NCBI GenBank assembly: GCA_030667735.1
Contig: DAOUVG010000050.1
Span: forward strand, 1 to 8,519
Length of the DNA: 8,519 nt
Direction of reading: 5' to 3'
Source: Dehalococcoidales bacterium
Lineage (GTDB): Bacteria; Chloroflexota; Dehalococcoidia; Dehalococcoidales; Fen-1064
The position numbers and the translations under genes are program-made. The notes beneath the pieces were generated by a model. The model had not been told where the DNA came from and searched no databases. It saw nothing but the letters and a program-made list of their open reading frames with translations. Positions 1 to 7,562 of this stretch are shown piece by piece. Numbering within the stretch: position 1 is the first letter of the stretch; every line of letters begins with the position of its first letter.

Positions 1-11
1 CTCTCCCCGGA

Positions 12-845
12 CTACCACTGGGCGCAATCGAGGCACCGGTATCGTGCCAGCGTCTGCTCGGTGCTGGCGTAGGTGCACCGGCGGGCCAGTAGCGAGTTCC
101 AGTCCACCTCGTGCGCATCAAACTCCGGTCCGTCCACGCAGGCAAACTTTATCTCGTCGCCTACGGCCACGCGGCAGCAGCCGCACATGCCGGTGCCATC
201 AACCATTATCGGGTTCAGGCTGGTAATCGTCTTGACCCCATAGGGGCGAGTCGTTGCTGCCACCAGTCTCATGACACACACCGGGCCGATGGTAATAACA
301 CGGTCTACGGGCTCATTTTTAAGGGTTTCTTCGAGCGGTTTTAGTACGAAACCGGTACCGTCTGGTGAAGCGTCGCCGGTAACCACCACGAGCCGGTCAG
401 TTATACTCCCCAGGCGTTCCTCACCGAAAATGGTATCGCTGGTTGGCGCTCGCATAATGGCGATAACCTTGTTTCCGGCTTCCTTCAGGGCGTTCACCAC
501 AGGTACGATGGTGGCCACGGAGTAGCCTACGGTTACGGTAATTACGGTGCCGAAATTGTCTATCTCCGCAGGTACGCCCAGCGGCCCAGCAAAGCTGAAG
601 ATAGCTTCGCCGGCCTGCAAGTCGGCCAGTTTGTGTGTGGTGGTGCCTACCTCGTTGAAGACGATGGTGATGCTGCCTTTCTCCCGGTCCCATCCGGCGA
701 TGGTAAGCGGGATACGCTCACCCTTCTCGTCAACCATGAGGATGACAAACTGCCCCGGCAGGGCCTTTTTGGCTACCTTGGGCGCGGCGATTTCAAACTG
801 GTGGATATTTGGTGCCAGGGTTTGCCTGGATAGTATCTGGTACAA
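12..845 (-). CDS. NfnA/SudB-like FAD and [2Fe-2S] subunit of the formate dehydrogenase complex
   Basis: This resembles the small subunit of NADH-dependent ferredoxin:NADP+ oxidoreductase (NfnA, also called SudB or the dihydroorotate dehydrogenase electron-transfer subunit). The 277 residues match the family's usual length. The FAD-binding RIPLTIA motif is at about 44-50. The [2Fe-2S] site near the C-terminus reads DGTGMCGCC, then FACVDGPEFD at 234-243; ligands are probably Asp216, Cys221, Cys224 and Cys236. A TTG start at 845 is preferred because GGGAG lies 7 bases upstream and the protein then begins MYQILSRQTLAPN, as relatives do; an in-frame GTG at 869 has no ribosome-binding site. The nucleotide-binding loop, GGGVG in relatives, reads TVGYS here, so direct NAD(P)H binding is doubtful. 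Extra cysteines occur in the tail (Cys257 and a final CLDC). It lies 67 bases after fdhA and probably relays electrons within that complex. Family assignment is firm; its role in the complex is inferred. Confidence 0.88.
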   Translation of the reverse strand: MYQILSRQTLAPNIHQFEIAAPKVAKKALPGQFVILMVDEKGERIPLTIAGWDREKGSITIVFNEVGTTTHKLADLQAGEAIFSFAGPLGVPAEIDNFGTVITVTVGYSVATIVPVVNALKEAGNKVIAIMRAPTSDTIFGEERLGSITDRLVVVTGDASPDGTGFVLKPLEETLKNEPVDRVITIGPVCVMRLVAATTRPYGVKTITSLNPIMVDGTGMCGCCRVAVGDEIKFACVDGPEFDAHEVDWNSLLARRCTYASTEQTLARYRCLDCAQW

Positions 846-852
846 CTTCAGT

Positions 853-857
853 CTCCC
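853..857 (-). promoter_or_regulatory. Ribosome-binding site deciding a TTG start
   Basis: On the minus strand GGGAG (857-853) stands 7 bases before the TTG at 845-843. The alternative GTG at 869 has only the poor context GGTCACCGCC before it. The site lies inside the longer open frame, so automated annotation may choose the longer version. Translation from TTG gives an N-terminus that aligns with NfnA/SudB proteins. Confidence 0.55.
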
Positions 858-912
858 AAACAGGTGCACACGGCGGTGACCAGGTGCGCCCGGTATGTAT
901 ACTATGGTCTTT

Positions 913-3666
913 CTAGTGGGAGTTCTTCTCGACCTTTACGGCGCACACCTTGAATTCCGGTATCTTGGCCACCGGGTCGAACACCGGATTGGTGAGTACA
1001 TTCGCCGAGCTTTCCGCGAAGTGGAAGTTCATGTAGACCACGCCTTCGTCTGAAACCTCGGTCACGTTCGCCCGTGCGGTGATGTTCCCCCGCCGTGAGG
1101 TGACCTTCACGAGTTCTCCATCGGAGACACTCAGTTTCTCAGCATCTACCGGGTTGATATCTATCAGTCCTTCCCCGAGAAGGTTATTGAGGTCCTTCAC
1201 TTTCCGAGTCATAGTTCCGGTATGGAAGTGATACAGGCTCCGGCCGGTGGTCAGCAGGAGCGGGTACTCGTCGTCCGGTAGCTCGGCCGATTCCCTGTAC
1301 TCCAGTGGTACGAAGTGACCTTTGCCCCGGGCGAACTGTGCGGTATGGAGGATGGGGGTACCCGGGTGCTCTGAATCAGGGCAGGGCCACTGCAGGCCGC
1401 CATTTTCGAGCCGTTCGTAGGAGATGCCACCGTAGCTCGGCGTCAGGCTGGTAATCTCGTCGAAAATATTCGAGGAGCTTATGAAGTCGAACCCCTTCAT
1501 GCCCATCTTCTGAGCAATCTGGCTGGTAATCCACCAGTCCGACCTGGCATCCCCGGGCGGGTCAAGTGCCTTACGGACCCGCTGTACCCTTCGCTCGGTG
1601 TTGGTGAAGGTGCCGTCCCTCTCGGCGAAACTGGCTGCGGGTAGTACCACGTCCGCTAGTTCCGCGGTCTCGGTCATGAAGATATCCTGTACAACCAGGA
1701 AGTCCAGCTTCTTAAGTGTCTCTATCGCATGGAGTGCATCCGGTTCACTCAGCGGTGGGTTCTCACCGACAACGTATATCGCTTTTATCTCACCCCTATC
1801 GGCGGCAGCGAACATATCGGTGATGGTGAGTCCCGGCTTGTCGCTTAGCTCAGCGCCCCAGGCTTTCTCGAACTTTTCCTTGATAGCCGCATCAGCGACT
1901 GATTGATAACCGGGGTACACGTTGGGCAGTGCCCCGAGGTCACAGGCACCCTGGACGTTGTTCTGGCCCCGCAGAGGGTTCACACCGGAAGACGGTTTGC
2001 CCACGTTTCCGGTGAGCATGGCCAGATTTGCAGTTGCGATAACGTTGTCCGTGCCGTGGGAGTGCTGGGTGATGCCCATCGCGTACAGGATAGCCGCCGG
2101 GCTATTCTGGGCATACATGCGGGCCGCTTCGACTATTTTCCCGGAAGGTATGCCGGTGGTTTTGGCTACAAAATCAAGGTCGAATTTCTTGAGGGATTCC
2201 TTGAGGGCATCAAAGTTCTCGCAGCGTTCCTCAATGAAGGCGGTATCATGCAGGCCTTCGTCCACTATCACCCGCGCCATTCCCATGAGCAGGGCTACAT
2301 CTGTGCCTGGCCGGTGGCGCAGCCAGATATCGGCTATGGACACTAGCTCAATCTCACGGGTGTTGGCAACTATCAGCTTGCCCCCGCGACGGACAGCCCT
2401 CTTTATCTCCAGCCCGATTACCGGGTGGGCTTCGGTGGTATTGGTACCGATTGCCAGGATACAGCTTGCATCCCCTATTTCCCGGATGGAGTTGGTCATG
2501 GCTCCGCTGCCGAACGTCGTGACCAGACCGGCCACGGTGGGGCTATGTCAGAGACGTGCACAGTGGTCCACGTTGTTATGGCCGAATGCCGTCCGGGTGA
2601 ACTTCTGGACAACATAGTTGTCTTCGTTGGTGCACTTAGCCGAGGACATCACGGCCACTTCTTCTTTCTTGAAGCCGGAAAGCTTGCTGGCCACCAGTTC
2701 CAGGGCTTCATCCCAGGTGGCTTCCTGGAAGGCGCCATCCTTCTTTACCAGAGGGGTTGTCAACCGGTCCGTATGGTGGACGAACTCAGGAATGCCGAAC
2801 CGACCCTTAACGCAGGCCTGCCCACGGTTAACATCGTTCTCCCGCAGTGGGGTGACCTCCATTATCCTGCCGTCCTTGAGTCCCAGCTCAAGCTGACACC
2901 CGACACCGCAGTAGGGACAGGTGGTTGCCACCTTGCTGTCCGGTGCGCCTTCCCACTTACGGTTACGCTCGACCAGTGCCCCGGTGGGGCAGACGTCAAC
3001 GCAGGCACCACAATATTTGCAGTCGGAATCCCGCAGCAGCCGCCCGAACGCGGTACCGGGCAGAGTTTCACTACCACGGGAGGTAAAGGCTATTGCGCCG
3101 ACACCCCGTACCTCCTGGCATACCCGGACGCAGCGTCCGCACAGGATGCACAGGTTGTAGTCCCGCTCGAAGAACGGGTTCTCTCGGTCAATGGGAAGCC
3201 CTCGGGAAGTAAACGGGAGGTCCACGGTCTCAACACCTACATAGTCAACTACTTCCTGCAGCTCGCAGTTCCCATTGTTAGGGCAGAGGACACAGCGCTG
3301 TGTCACGTCTACGTTACGCAGGCAGATGTCAAATGGCCCGCACTTATCCCGGCGCCAGCAGGTAAGGCAGGGGTGAGGGTGCTCGGATAGCAGAAGCTCC
3401 AGAATACCCCGCCGGAACTCCTGAATCTGCGGGGTGTTTGTCTGTACCACCATACCATTCGTGGCCGGGGTGGTGCAGGCGGTGGGTAGGCCTCGCATTT
3501 TCTCAATCTCGACAATACACAGGCGGCAGGCGCCATAAGGGGCCAGGTCCGGATGGTAGCATAGCGTCGGTATGTAAATACCGGCTTGCTGGGTTGCCTC
3601 CAGTACAGTCATACCTTCGCTTACCCTGGTTTCGATTCCATCGATTGTTAGCGTGATATCACCCAT
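913..3666 (-). CDS. fdhA: Selenocysteine-containing formate dehydrogenase catalytic subunit with NuoG-like Fe-S N-terminus
   Basis: Interconverts formate and CO2 at a Mo or W bis-pterin centre. Read through TGA 2550-2548 as selenocysteine (residue 373), it is 917 residues, close to known cytoplasmic NAD(P)-linked FdhA such as Moorella's. In order: a [2Fe-2S] domain (Cys36, 47, 50, 64); a NuoG-type His/Cys cluster site (His96, Cys100, 103, 109) followed by an unusual second Cys set (115, 125, 128, 134); two ferredoxin clusters (Cys173/176/179/183 and 216/219/222/226); the molybdopterin domain's own [4Fe-4S] (Cys250, 253, 257, 285); the active site CARLUHSPTVAGL; NPLRGQNNVQGACDLGALPN at about 563-582, highly typical of this FDH class; and a C-terminal pterin-binding domain with TTGRSLYHFHTGTMTRK at about 806-822. 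No Tat signal, so cytoplasmic. The ATG start has GGAAG 9 bases upstream. It sits between a NuoF-type gene and an NfnA-type gene. Identity is near certain; the electron acceptor is inferred. Confidence 0.96.
2518..2536 (-). promoter_or_regulatory. Bacterial SECIS hairpin in fdhA mRNA
   Basis: Starting 11 bases after the UGA, the mRNA reads CGUGGCC-GGUCU-GGUCACG. The arms (2536-2530 and 2524-2518) form seven consecutive pairs, one of them G-U, closing a five-base GGUCU loop at 2529-2525. A short stem with an exposed GGUCU-type loop at this distance is the SelB-binding form known from E. coli fdhF. The loop begins 18 bases past the UGA, which is normal for bacterial SECIS elements. The sequence also codes for the conserved V-A-G-L-V-T, so coding and RNA constraints overlap. 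Confidence 0.88.
2548..2550 (-). other. In-frame UGA read as selenocysteine
   Basis: The frame entering from 3666 and the frame leaving toward 913 are the same frame, separated only by this TGA. Flanking residues are N-N-V-D-H-C-A-R-L before it and H-S-P-T-V-A-G-L after it. This matches the formate dehydrogenase active-site signature in which the TGA position is Sec (or Cys) and the next residue is the catalytic His. The strongly conserved sequence on both sides argues against a nonsense mutation. Confidence 0.95.
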
Positions 3667-3720
3667 TGCAGCTGACTTCCTTTGCTATCGAATAACGAAC
3701 TGAAGTTACAAGCGGTACGC

Positions 3721-6700
3721 TCAGTCCACTTCCTCCAGGTCACACCTCAGGCAGCGGTCTGCTTCCTCAACCGCTTCTCTGTTCTCATAACCAAGCTCTA
3801 CCAGAGCAAAGCACTTATGCCTTTTCTCAAACCCAAGCAGCTTCATCGGGATGCGGTGTTGTTCACCTTCGGCTTGCTCAACATTAAACGGCTCCGGTAC
3901 ACCTTCGGGCGGTGCCAGCACCTCATCAATGTCTCCATCACCACCGAGAAAACGGTCAATCGAGCAGGCTGCTTCCCTGCCGGTGGTAATAGCGGAAATG
4001 ACATCGGCCGGACCGGAAACGACATCACCCCCGGCGAAAACACCGTTGATGTTAGTCTGTAAGGTTTCCTGGTCTACCGTCAGCGTTCCGAAGCTGGTAA
4101 ACTCAAGCTCAGTCGGCAGGGTTGACCGATTTACCTCTTGTCCGACTGCGATAATAACGTTATCAACATCTACGATAAACTCGGAGCCTTCTATCGGTAT
4201 CGGGCGCCGGCGTCCCGAGGCATCCGGTGAGCCGAGTTCCATGCGGATACATTCCAGGCCGGTCATTCGGCCGTTCTCAGTGATTACCCTACTCGGTGTT
4301 GCCAAGACATTGAGCTTGATTCCTTCCTGCTCGGCTTCCTCAATTTCATCAGCCAGAGCCGGTAGCTCGTCACGGGAACGACGGTAGATGATATTAACTT
4401 CCTCAGCTTCAAGACGCAGGGCTACCCTGGCGGCATCAATTGCGGCATTACCACCACCGATAACGGCCACACGCTTGCCGATATCAACCTTCTCTCCGGC
4501 GTTTATCTTCTCGAGGAAGTTGAGGGCATGCATCACTCCCTGGGCGTCTTCGTTGGGGATACCCATCTTCCGGCTGCTGCTGGCTCCGGTGGCCAGGAAA
4601 ATAGCGTCATAGCCCTGGCTAAAGACAGTCTTCAGGCTCTCGACCGGGCTACTGGTCTTTATCTCAACGCCGACCTCTTCAATATCGCTTATCTCTTTAT
4701 CCACAATCTCGTTGGGTAGCCGGTATTCGGGGATACCGTATCGCAGCAGACCGCCCGGTTTTGGTGCCGCTTCGAATACGGTGGCGGCGTGGCCCTGCTT
4801 TGCCAGGTAGTAAGCGGCCGTCAGTCCGGCCGGACCGGAGCCAACAACCGCCACTTTCTTCCCGGTGGGTGGTGCTTTCTTTATATTCTTCTTCCATGCA
4901 CCATCGTCCCGGTCGGCAGCATAGCGTTTTAATTGCCTTATCGCAACCGCGTCATCAAGCTGGGCGCGGCGACACTTAGTCTCACAAAAATGTACACAGA
5001 CGTAGCCAAGCACTGCCGGGAATGGCACTCTTTCCCGTATAACAGCCGTGGCTACCTCTGGTTTACCTTCGCTGAGAGCCCTGATGTAGCGCGGTACGTC
5101 TATTCCTGCCGGACAGGCGTTCTGACACGGGGCCTTGACCAGCGTCCGGCAAACGCCGGCTTCACATCGTTTTTTATTGATGTGGTCCTCGTATTCCTCA
5201 CGGAAGTAGCGAATCGTCGTCAGCACTGGATTGGGAGCAGTCTGCCCCAGGCCACACAAAGCGGTGGACTTAATAATCTGGGACAGCTTATCCAGAAGGT
5301 CGATATCACTTGGCTGCCCCTTACCCCGGGATATTCGTTCCAGGATATCCAGCATCTGCCTGGTACCGATACGGCAGGGTATACATTTACCGCAGGACTC
5401 ATCCTGGGTGAATGTCAGGAAGAACCTGGCCATATCCACCATGCAGGTGTCTTCATCGGCAACCACCATTCCCCCGGAACCCATTATTGTGCCGGCCTTG
5501 GTGAGCGACTCGTAGTCAACTGGAATATCGAGCGAACTTGCCGGGAGGCAGCCTCCGGACGGGCCTCCGGTCAAGACTGCTTTGAAGCGTTTATTGTCAG
5601 GGATACCCCCGCCAATACCGTAAATGATATCACCCAGGGTAATGCCCAGCGGTACCTCGATAAGGCCGGTGTTAACCACCTTACCGGCCAGGGCAAAGGT
5701 CTTGGTGCCTTTGCTGGTCTCCGTGCCATACTGTGCGTACCATTCCGCGTTCCGCTGGAGGATTGCAGAGACGTTCGCCCAGGTCTCGACGTTGTTGACG
5801 TTACTCGGTTTGCCCCACAGGCCTGACTGGGCGGGGAAGGGTGGCCGGGGACGGGGCATCCCGCGCTTGCCCTCGATTGACATCATCAGGGCAGTTTCCT
5901 CGCCGCAGACGAACGCGCCGGCTCCCTCTTTAATCTCCAGGTGGAAGCTGAAGTCAGTACCGAGGATGTTATCTCCCAGGAGGCCGCATTCCTCCATCTG
6001 CTTCATCGCCGTCTCAAGTCTGTGGATTGCCAGGGGATACTCGGCTCGGCAGTAGATGAAGCCAGTTTTCGCCCCCGTAGCATAGGCACCGATGAGTATA
6101 CCTTCCAGTACGGCATGCGGGTCACTCTCCAGGAGTGACCGGTCCATGAAAGCCCCGGGGTCGCCTTCGTCAGCGTTGCAGATAAGGTATTTCTCATCGC
6201 CTGGGGCTTCCAGGAGGCGCTCCCATTTGAAACCGGTGGAGGCCCCAGCCCCCCCTCTTCCCTTCAGTCCGGACTTCATAATCTCGTCGACGACCTCTTT
6301 GGAGGTCATCGACAGTGCCTTCTCCAGTCCGCTGTAGCCGTCGTTGGCTATGTACTGTTTAATGTTATCGGGGTCAATATGCCCGCAATTACGTAACGAT
6401 ATGCGTACCTGTGGTTTGAGAATGGGAAGGTCAATGAGTTTGGGGATACCCTCAATTGTCTCTTCACCCAGAGTACCCATTGCCAGGTCCGGGCGCGGAT
6501 TGTCGTTGACGAGGTAGTCTTCGATGAGTTGGGGGGCAATCTCCGGGGTGACATTACCATAACAGATGCGGGGCTTACCCGGCTTGATAATGTCTACCAG
6601 TGGTTCTGCGTAGCAGAAACCGAAGCAACCGACCTCAATTACCGTGGCATCTATTTGCCGGCGGGCCAGTTCTTCCTTGATGATATTGATAATACCCCCG

Positions 6701-6813
6701 GCCCCGGCGGCGCGACCACAGGTAGCCATGCCGACCAGGATTCGGGGTTTATCACTTTCCTGTAGTGTTTTCCACTCCGCTATCGCCTGCTGGCGAAACT
6801 CGTTAAAAGTCAT
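3721..6813 (-). CDS. NuoF-like NADH/FMN subunit fused to GltD/NfnB-like FAD-NAD(P)H oxidoreductase
   Basis: A 1030-residue fusion of two redox modules. Residues 24-95 are a thioredoxin-like ferredoxin domain (Cys32, 63, 67 and perhaps 84). Residues 150-535 are NuoF/HydB-like: GLKGRGGAGASTGFKW (183-198) and CNADEGDPGAFMDR (212-225) bind NADH and FMN, EGAGAFVCGEETA is at 296-308, and the [4Fe-4S] ligands are Cys474, 477, 480 and 520. From 550 it becomes GltD/NfnB-like: two [4Fe-4S] sites (Cys550, 555, 563, 567 and Cys606, 610, 614), an FAD Rossmann motif GSGPAG (658-663), a second nucleotide motif GGGNAAIDAA (786-795) followed by YRRSRDELPA (810-819), which is typical of NADPH binding, and the FAD motif AGGDVVSGPAD (927-937). 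The C-terminus carries RCLRCD (1020-1025). The GltD part replaces the ferredoxin domain that ends HydB-type proteins. Lying between nuoE and fdhA, it is probably the diaphorase/transhydrogenase core of the formate dehydrogenase. Domain calls are firm; bifurcation is inferred. Confidence 0.93.
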   Translation of the reverse strand: MTFNEFRQQAIAEWKTLQESDKPRILVGMATCGRAAGAGGIINIIKEELARRQIDATVIEVGCFGFCYAEPLVDIIKPGKPRICYGNVTPEIAPQLIEDYLVNDNPRPDLAMGTLGEETIEGIPKLIDLPILKPQVRISLRNCGHIDPDNIKQYIANDGYSGLEKALSMTSKEVVDEIMKSGLKGRGGAGASTGFKWERLLEAPGDEKYLICNADEGDPGAFMDRSLLESDPHAVLEGILIGAYATGAKTGFIYCRAEYPLAIHRLETAMKQMEECGLLGDNILGTDFSFHLEIKEGAGAFVCGEETALMMSIEGKRGMPRPRPPFPAQSGLWGKPSNVNNVETWANVSAILQRNAEWYAQYGTETSKGTKTFALAGKVVNTGLIEVPLGITLGDIIYGIGGGIPDNKRFKAVLTGGPSGGCLPASSLDIPVDYESLTKAGTIMGSGGMVVADEDTCMVDMARFFLTFTQDESCGKCIPCRIGTRQMLDILERISRGKGQPSDIDLLDKLSQIIKSTALCGLGQTAPNPVLTTIRYFREEYEDHINKKRCEAGVCRTLVKAPCQNACPAGIDVPRYIRALSEGKPEVATAVIRERVPFPAVLGYVCVHFCETKCRRAQLDDAVAIRQLKRYAADRDDGAWKKNIKKAPPTGKKVAVVGSGPAGLTAAYYLAKQGHAATVFEAAPKPGGLLRYGIPEYRLPNEIVDKEISDIEEVGVEIKTSSPVESLKTVFSQGYDAIFLATGASSSRKMGIPNEDAQGVMHALNFLEKINAGEKVDIGKRVAVIGGGNAAIDAARVALRLEAEEVNIIYRRSRDELPALADEIEEAEQEGIKLNVLATPSRVITENGRMTGLECIRMELGSPDASGRRRPIPIEGSEFIVDVDNVIIAVGQEVNRSTLPTELEFTSFGTLTVDQETLQTNINGVFAGGDVVSGPADVISAITTGREAACSIDRFLGGDGDIDEVLAPPEGVPEPFNVEQAEGEQHRIPMKLLGFEKRHKCFALVELGYENREAVEEADRCLRCDLEEVD

Positions 6814-6858
6814 ACTCTCACCGCTTCTCTATACGGATAGATATCTGCGGCCATATTG

Positions 6859-7314
6859 TCAGGCCGTTTGTTTTTCTGCCAGTATCTGCCGGGTCTTGAC
6901 CGTGGTCAATCTTCCGTATACTGCGTCATCTACCACCATGACCGGGGCAAGTGCACAGGACCCGAAGCAGGCTACCTTCTCCAGACTAAAACGATAATCT
7001 TCGGTAGTCCCTCCGGGTTTTATTCCGAGCTCTTGCGAGACGGCTTCCATGATACGCCGTCCTCCCCGAACGTGGCAGGCGGTACCCTGGCACACCCGCA
7101 CGGCGTGCTCACCCTGTCGTTCGAAACGGAACTGGGAGTAGAAACTGGCAACCCCGTATATCTCGCTGCTGGACATGCCCAAGAAATGGGCTACCTCTGA
7201 AATAGCTTCTTCAGGGAGATAGCCCAGTTCTGCCTGTGTCTTCTGTAGGACGGGGATTAAGGACTCGCGGTGTCCCCGGTATGGTTCAAGGATTGGCTGT
7301 AATCGTTCACGCAT
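6859..7314 (-). CDS. NuoE-like [2Fe-2S] subunit of the formate dehydrogenase complex
   Basis: A thioredoxin-like [2Fe-2S] protein of the NuoE/HydC/HytE type, the usual partner of NuoF-like subunits, where it receives electrons from FMN. From the ATG at 7314 it has 151 residues. The cluster ligands are Cys75, 80, 116 and 120, with the classic spacing C-x4-C-x35-C-x3-C. The helical N-terminal part carries LIPVLQKTQAELGYLPEE (about 19-36) and YGVASFYSQF (53-62), both typical. An in-frame ATG at 7368 would add 18 residues (MIHYCWPEKS...) that do not look like the family and would begin upstream of the predicted transcription start, so 7314 is preferred. The AAGGAGG at 7337-7331 is rather far (16 bases) from that start, so the exact start is less sure than the identity. 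First gene of the four-gene unit, 45 bases before the nuoF fusion. Confidence 0.92.
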   Translation of the reverse strand: MRERLQPILEPYRGHRESLIPVLQKTQAELGYLPEEAISEVAHFLGMSSSEIYGVASFYSQFRFERQGEHAVRVCQGTACHVRGGRRIMEAVSQELGIKPGGTTEDYRFSLEKVACFGSCALAPVMVVDDAVYGRLTTVKTRQILAEKQTA

Positions 7315-7330
7315 ACTTGACTTCAGCAAA

Positions 7331-7337
7331 CCTCCTT
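7331..7337 (-). promoter_or_regulatory. Strong Shine-Dalgarno before nuoE-like gene, at unusual distance
   Basis: AAGGAGG on the minus strand is a near-perfect ribosome-binding core. It lies 16 bases before the ATG at 7314, longer than the usual 5-10. Closer in-frame alternatives are a TTG at 7329 (too close) and a CTG at 7326 (4 bases). Either the long spacing is tolerated or a non-ATG start is used. Confidence 0.5.
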
Positions 7338-7358
7338 GGGATTTTTCAGGCCAACAGT

Positions 7359-7387
7359 AGTGTATCATGAAAATTTCTGATGTTCAA
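7359..7387 (-). promoter_or_regulatory. Candidate sigma-70-type promoter of the formate dehydrogenase operon
   Basis: On the minus strand TTGAAC (7387-7382) is followed after 17 bases by TACACT (7364-7359), with a TG one base upstream of the -10 (7367-7366), as in extended -10 promoters. Each hexamer matches four of six consensus positions. Initiation near 7352 would give a leader of about 38 bases containing the AAGGAGG site and would exclude the upstream ATG at 7368. This is pattern matching only. Confidence 0.4.
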
Positions 7388-7562
7388 GGCCTTTTTGCTA
7401 TTGCCTAGATGCTACCAAAAGGTTTAACATATGGGAAACTCCGCCGGCGTTCCAATAGTATTATCGGCGCCAGGCGTTTCTTTTATATGGTAGATTGCGT
7501 GTGCGGCTCACTACCTTGTGGGCCGGCCCCGTTATAGGATTAAGGGAAAACCAAAACCTTCT
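7388..7562. other. Divergent intergenic control region between the fdh operon and remA
   Basis: No credible gene lies here. It must hold the promoter for remA-gmk. A weak rightward candidate is TTGCCT (7401-7406), 18 bases, then TAACAT (7425-7430), each matching four of six positions. A perfect 10-base palindrome GGGCCGGCCC sits at 7520-7529, about 45 bases before the remA start, and a short inverted repeat CGCCG/CGGCG spans 7442-7469 with an 18-base loop. None resembles a rho-independent terminator because no T-run follows. No riboswitch or tRNA was recognised. Confidence 0.4.

Noticed and set aside
913..2535. A separate 540-residue molybdopterin oxidoreductase gene starting at GTG 2535
   Set aside because: The supposed start lies inside the conserved active-site motif, has no ribosome-binding site and is in the same frame as the upstream 372 codons. 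A Sec-coding TGA with a SECIS explains it better.
1922..2617. A 231-codon plus-strand open frame crossing the Sec site
   Set aside because: It is antisense to the FdhA pterin domain, and the composition resembles a shadow frame.
2425..3390. A 321-codon plus-strand open frame opposite fdhA
   Set aside because: It is antisense to well-conserved coding sequence, has no recognisable domain and its length reflects codon bias on the other strand.
2548..3666. A pseudogene or truncated NuoG-like protein ending at the TGA
   Set aside because: Homology is perfect on both sides of the TGA, and the stop falls at the known Sec position, not at a random site.
4933..5826. A 297-codon plus-strand open frame opposite the nuoF-gltD fusion
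   Set aside because: It is the antisense shadow of the conserved NuoF and GltD coding region, with no family resemblance.
7315..7368. An 18-residue N-terminal extension of the NuoE-like protein from ATG 7368
   Set aside because: The extension is not family-like and contains both the AAGGAGG site and the predicted -10 promoter element.
7442..7469. The inverted repeat CGCCG/CGGCG as a transcription terminator
   Set aside because: The stem is only 5 bp with an 18-base loop and no following T-run, and neither flanking operon ends here.
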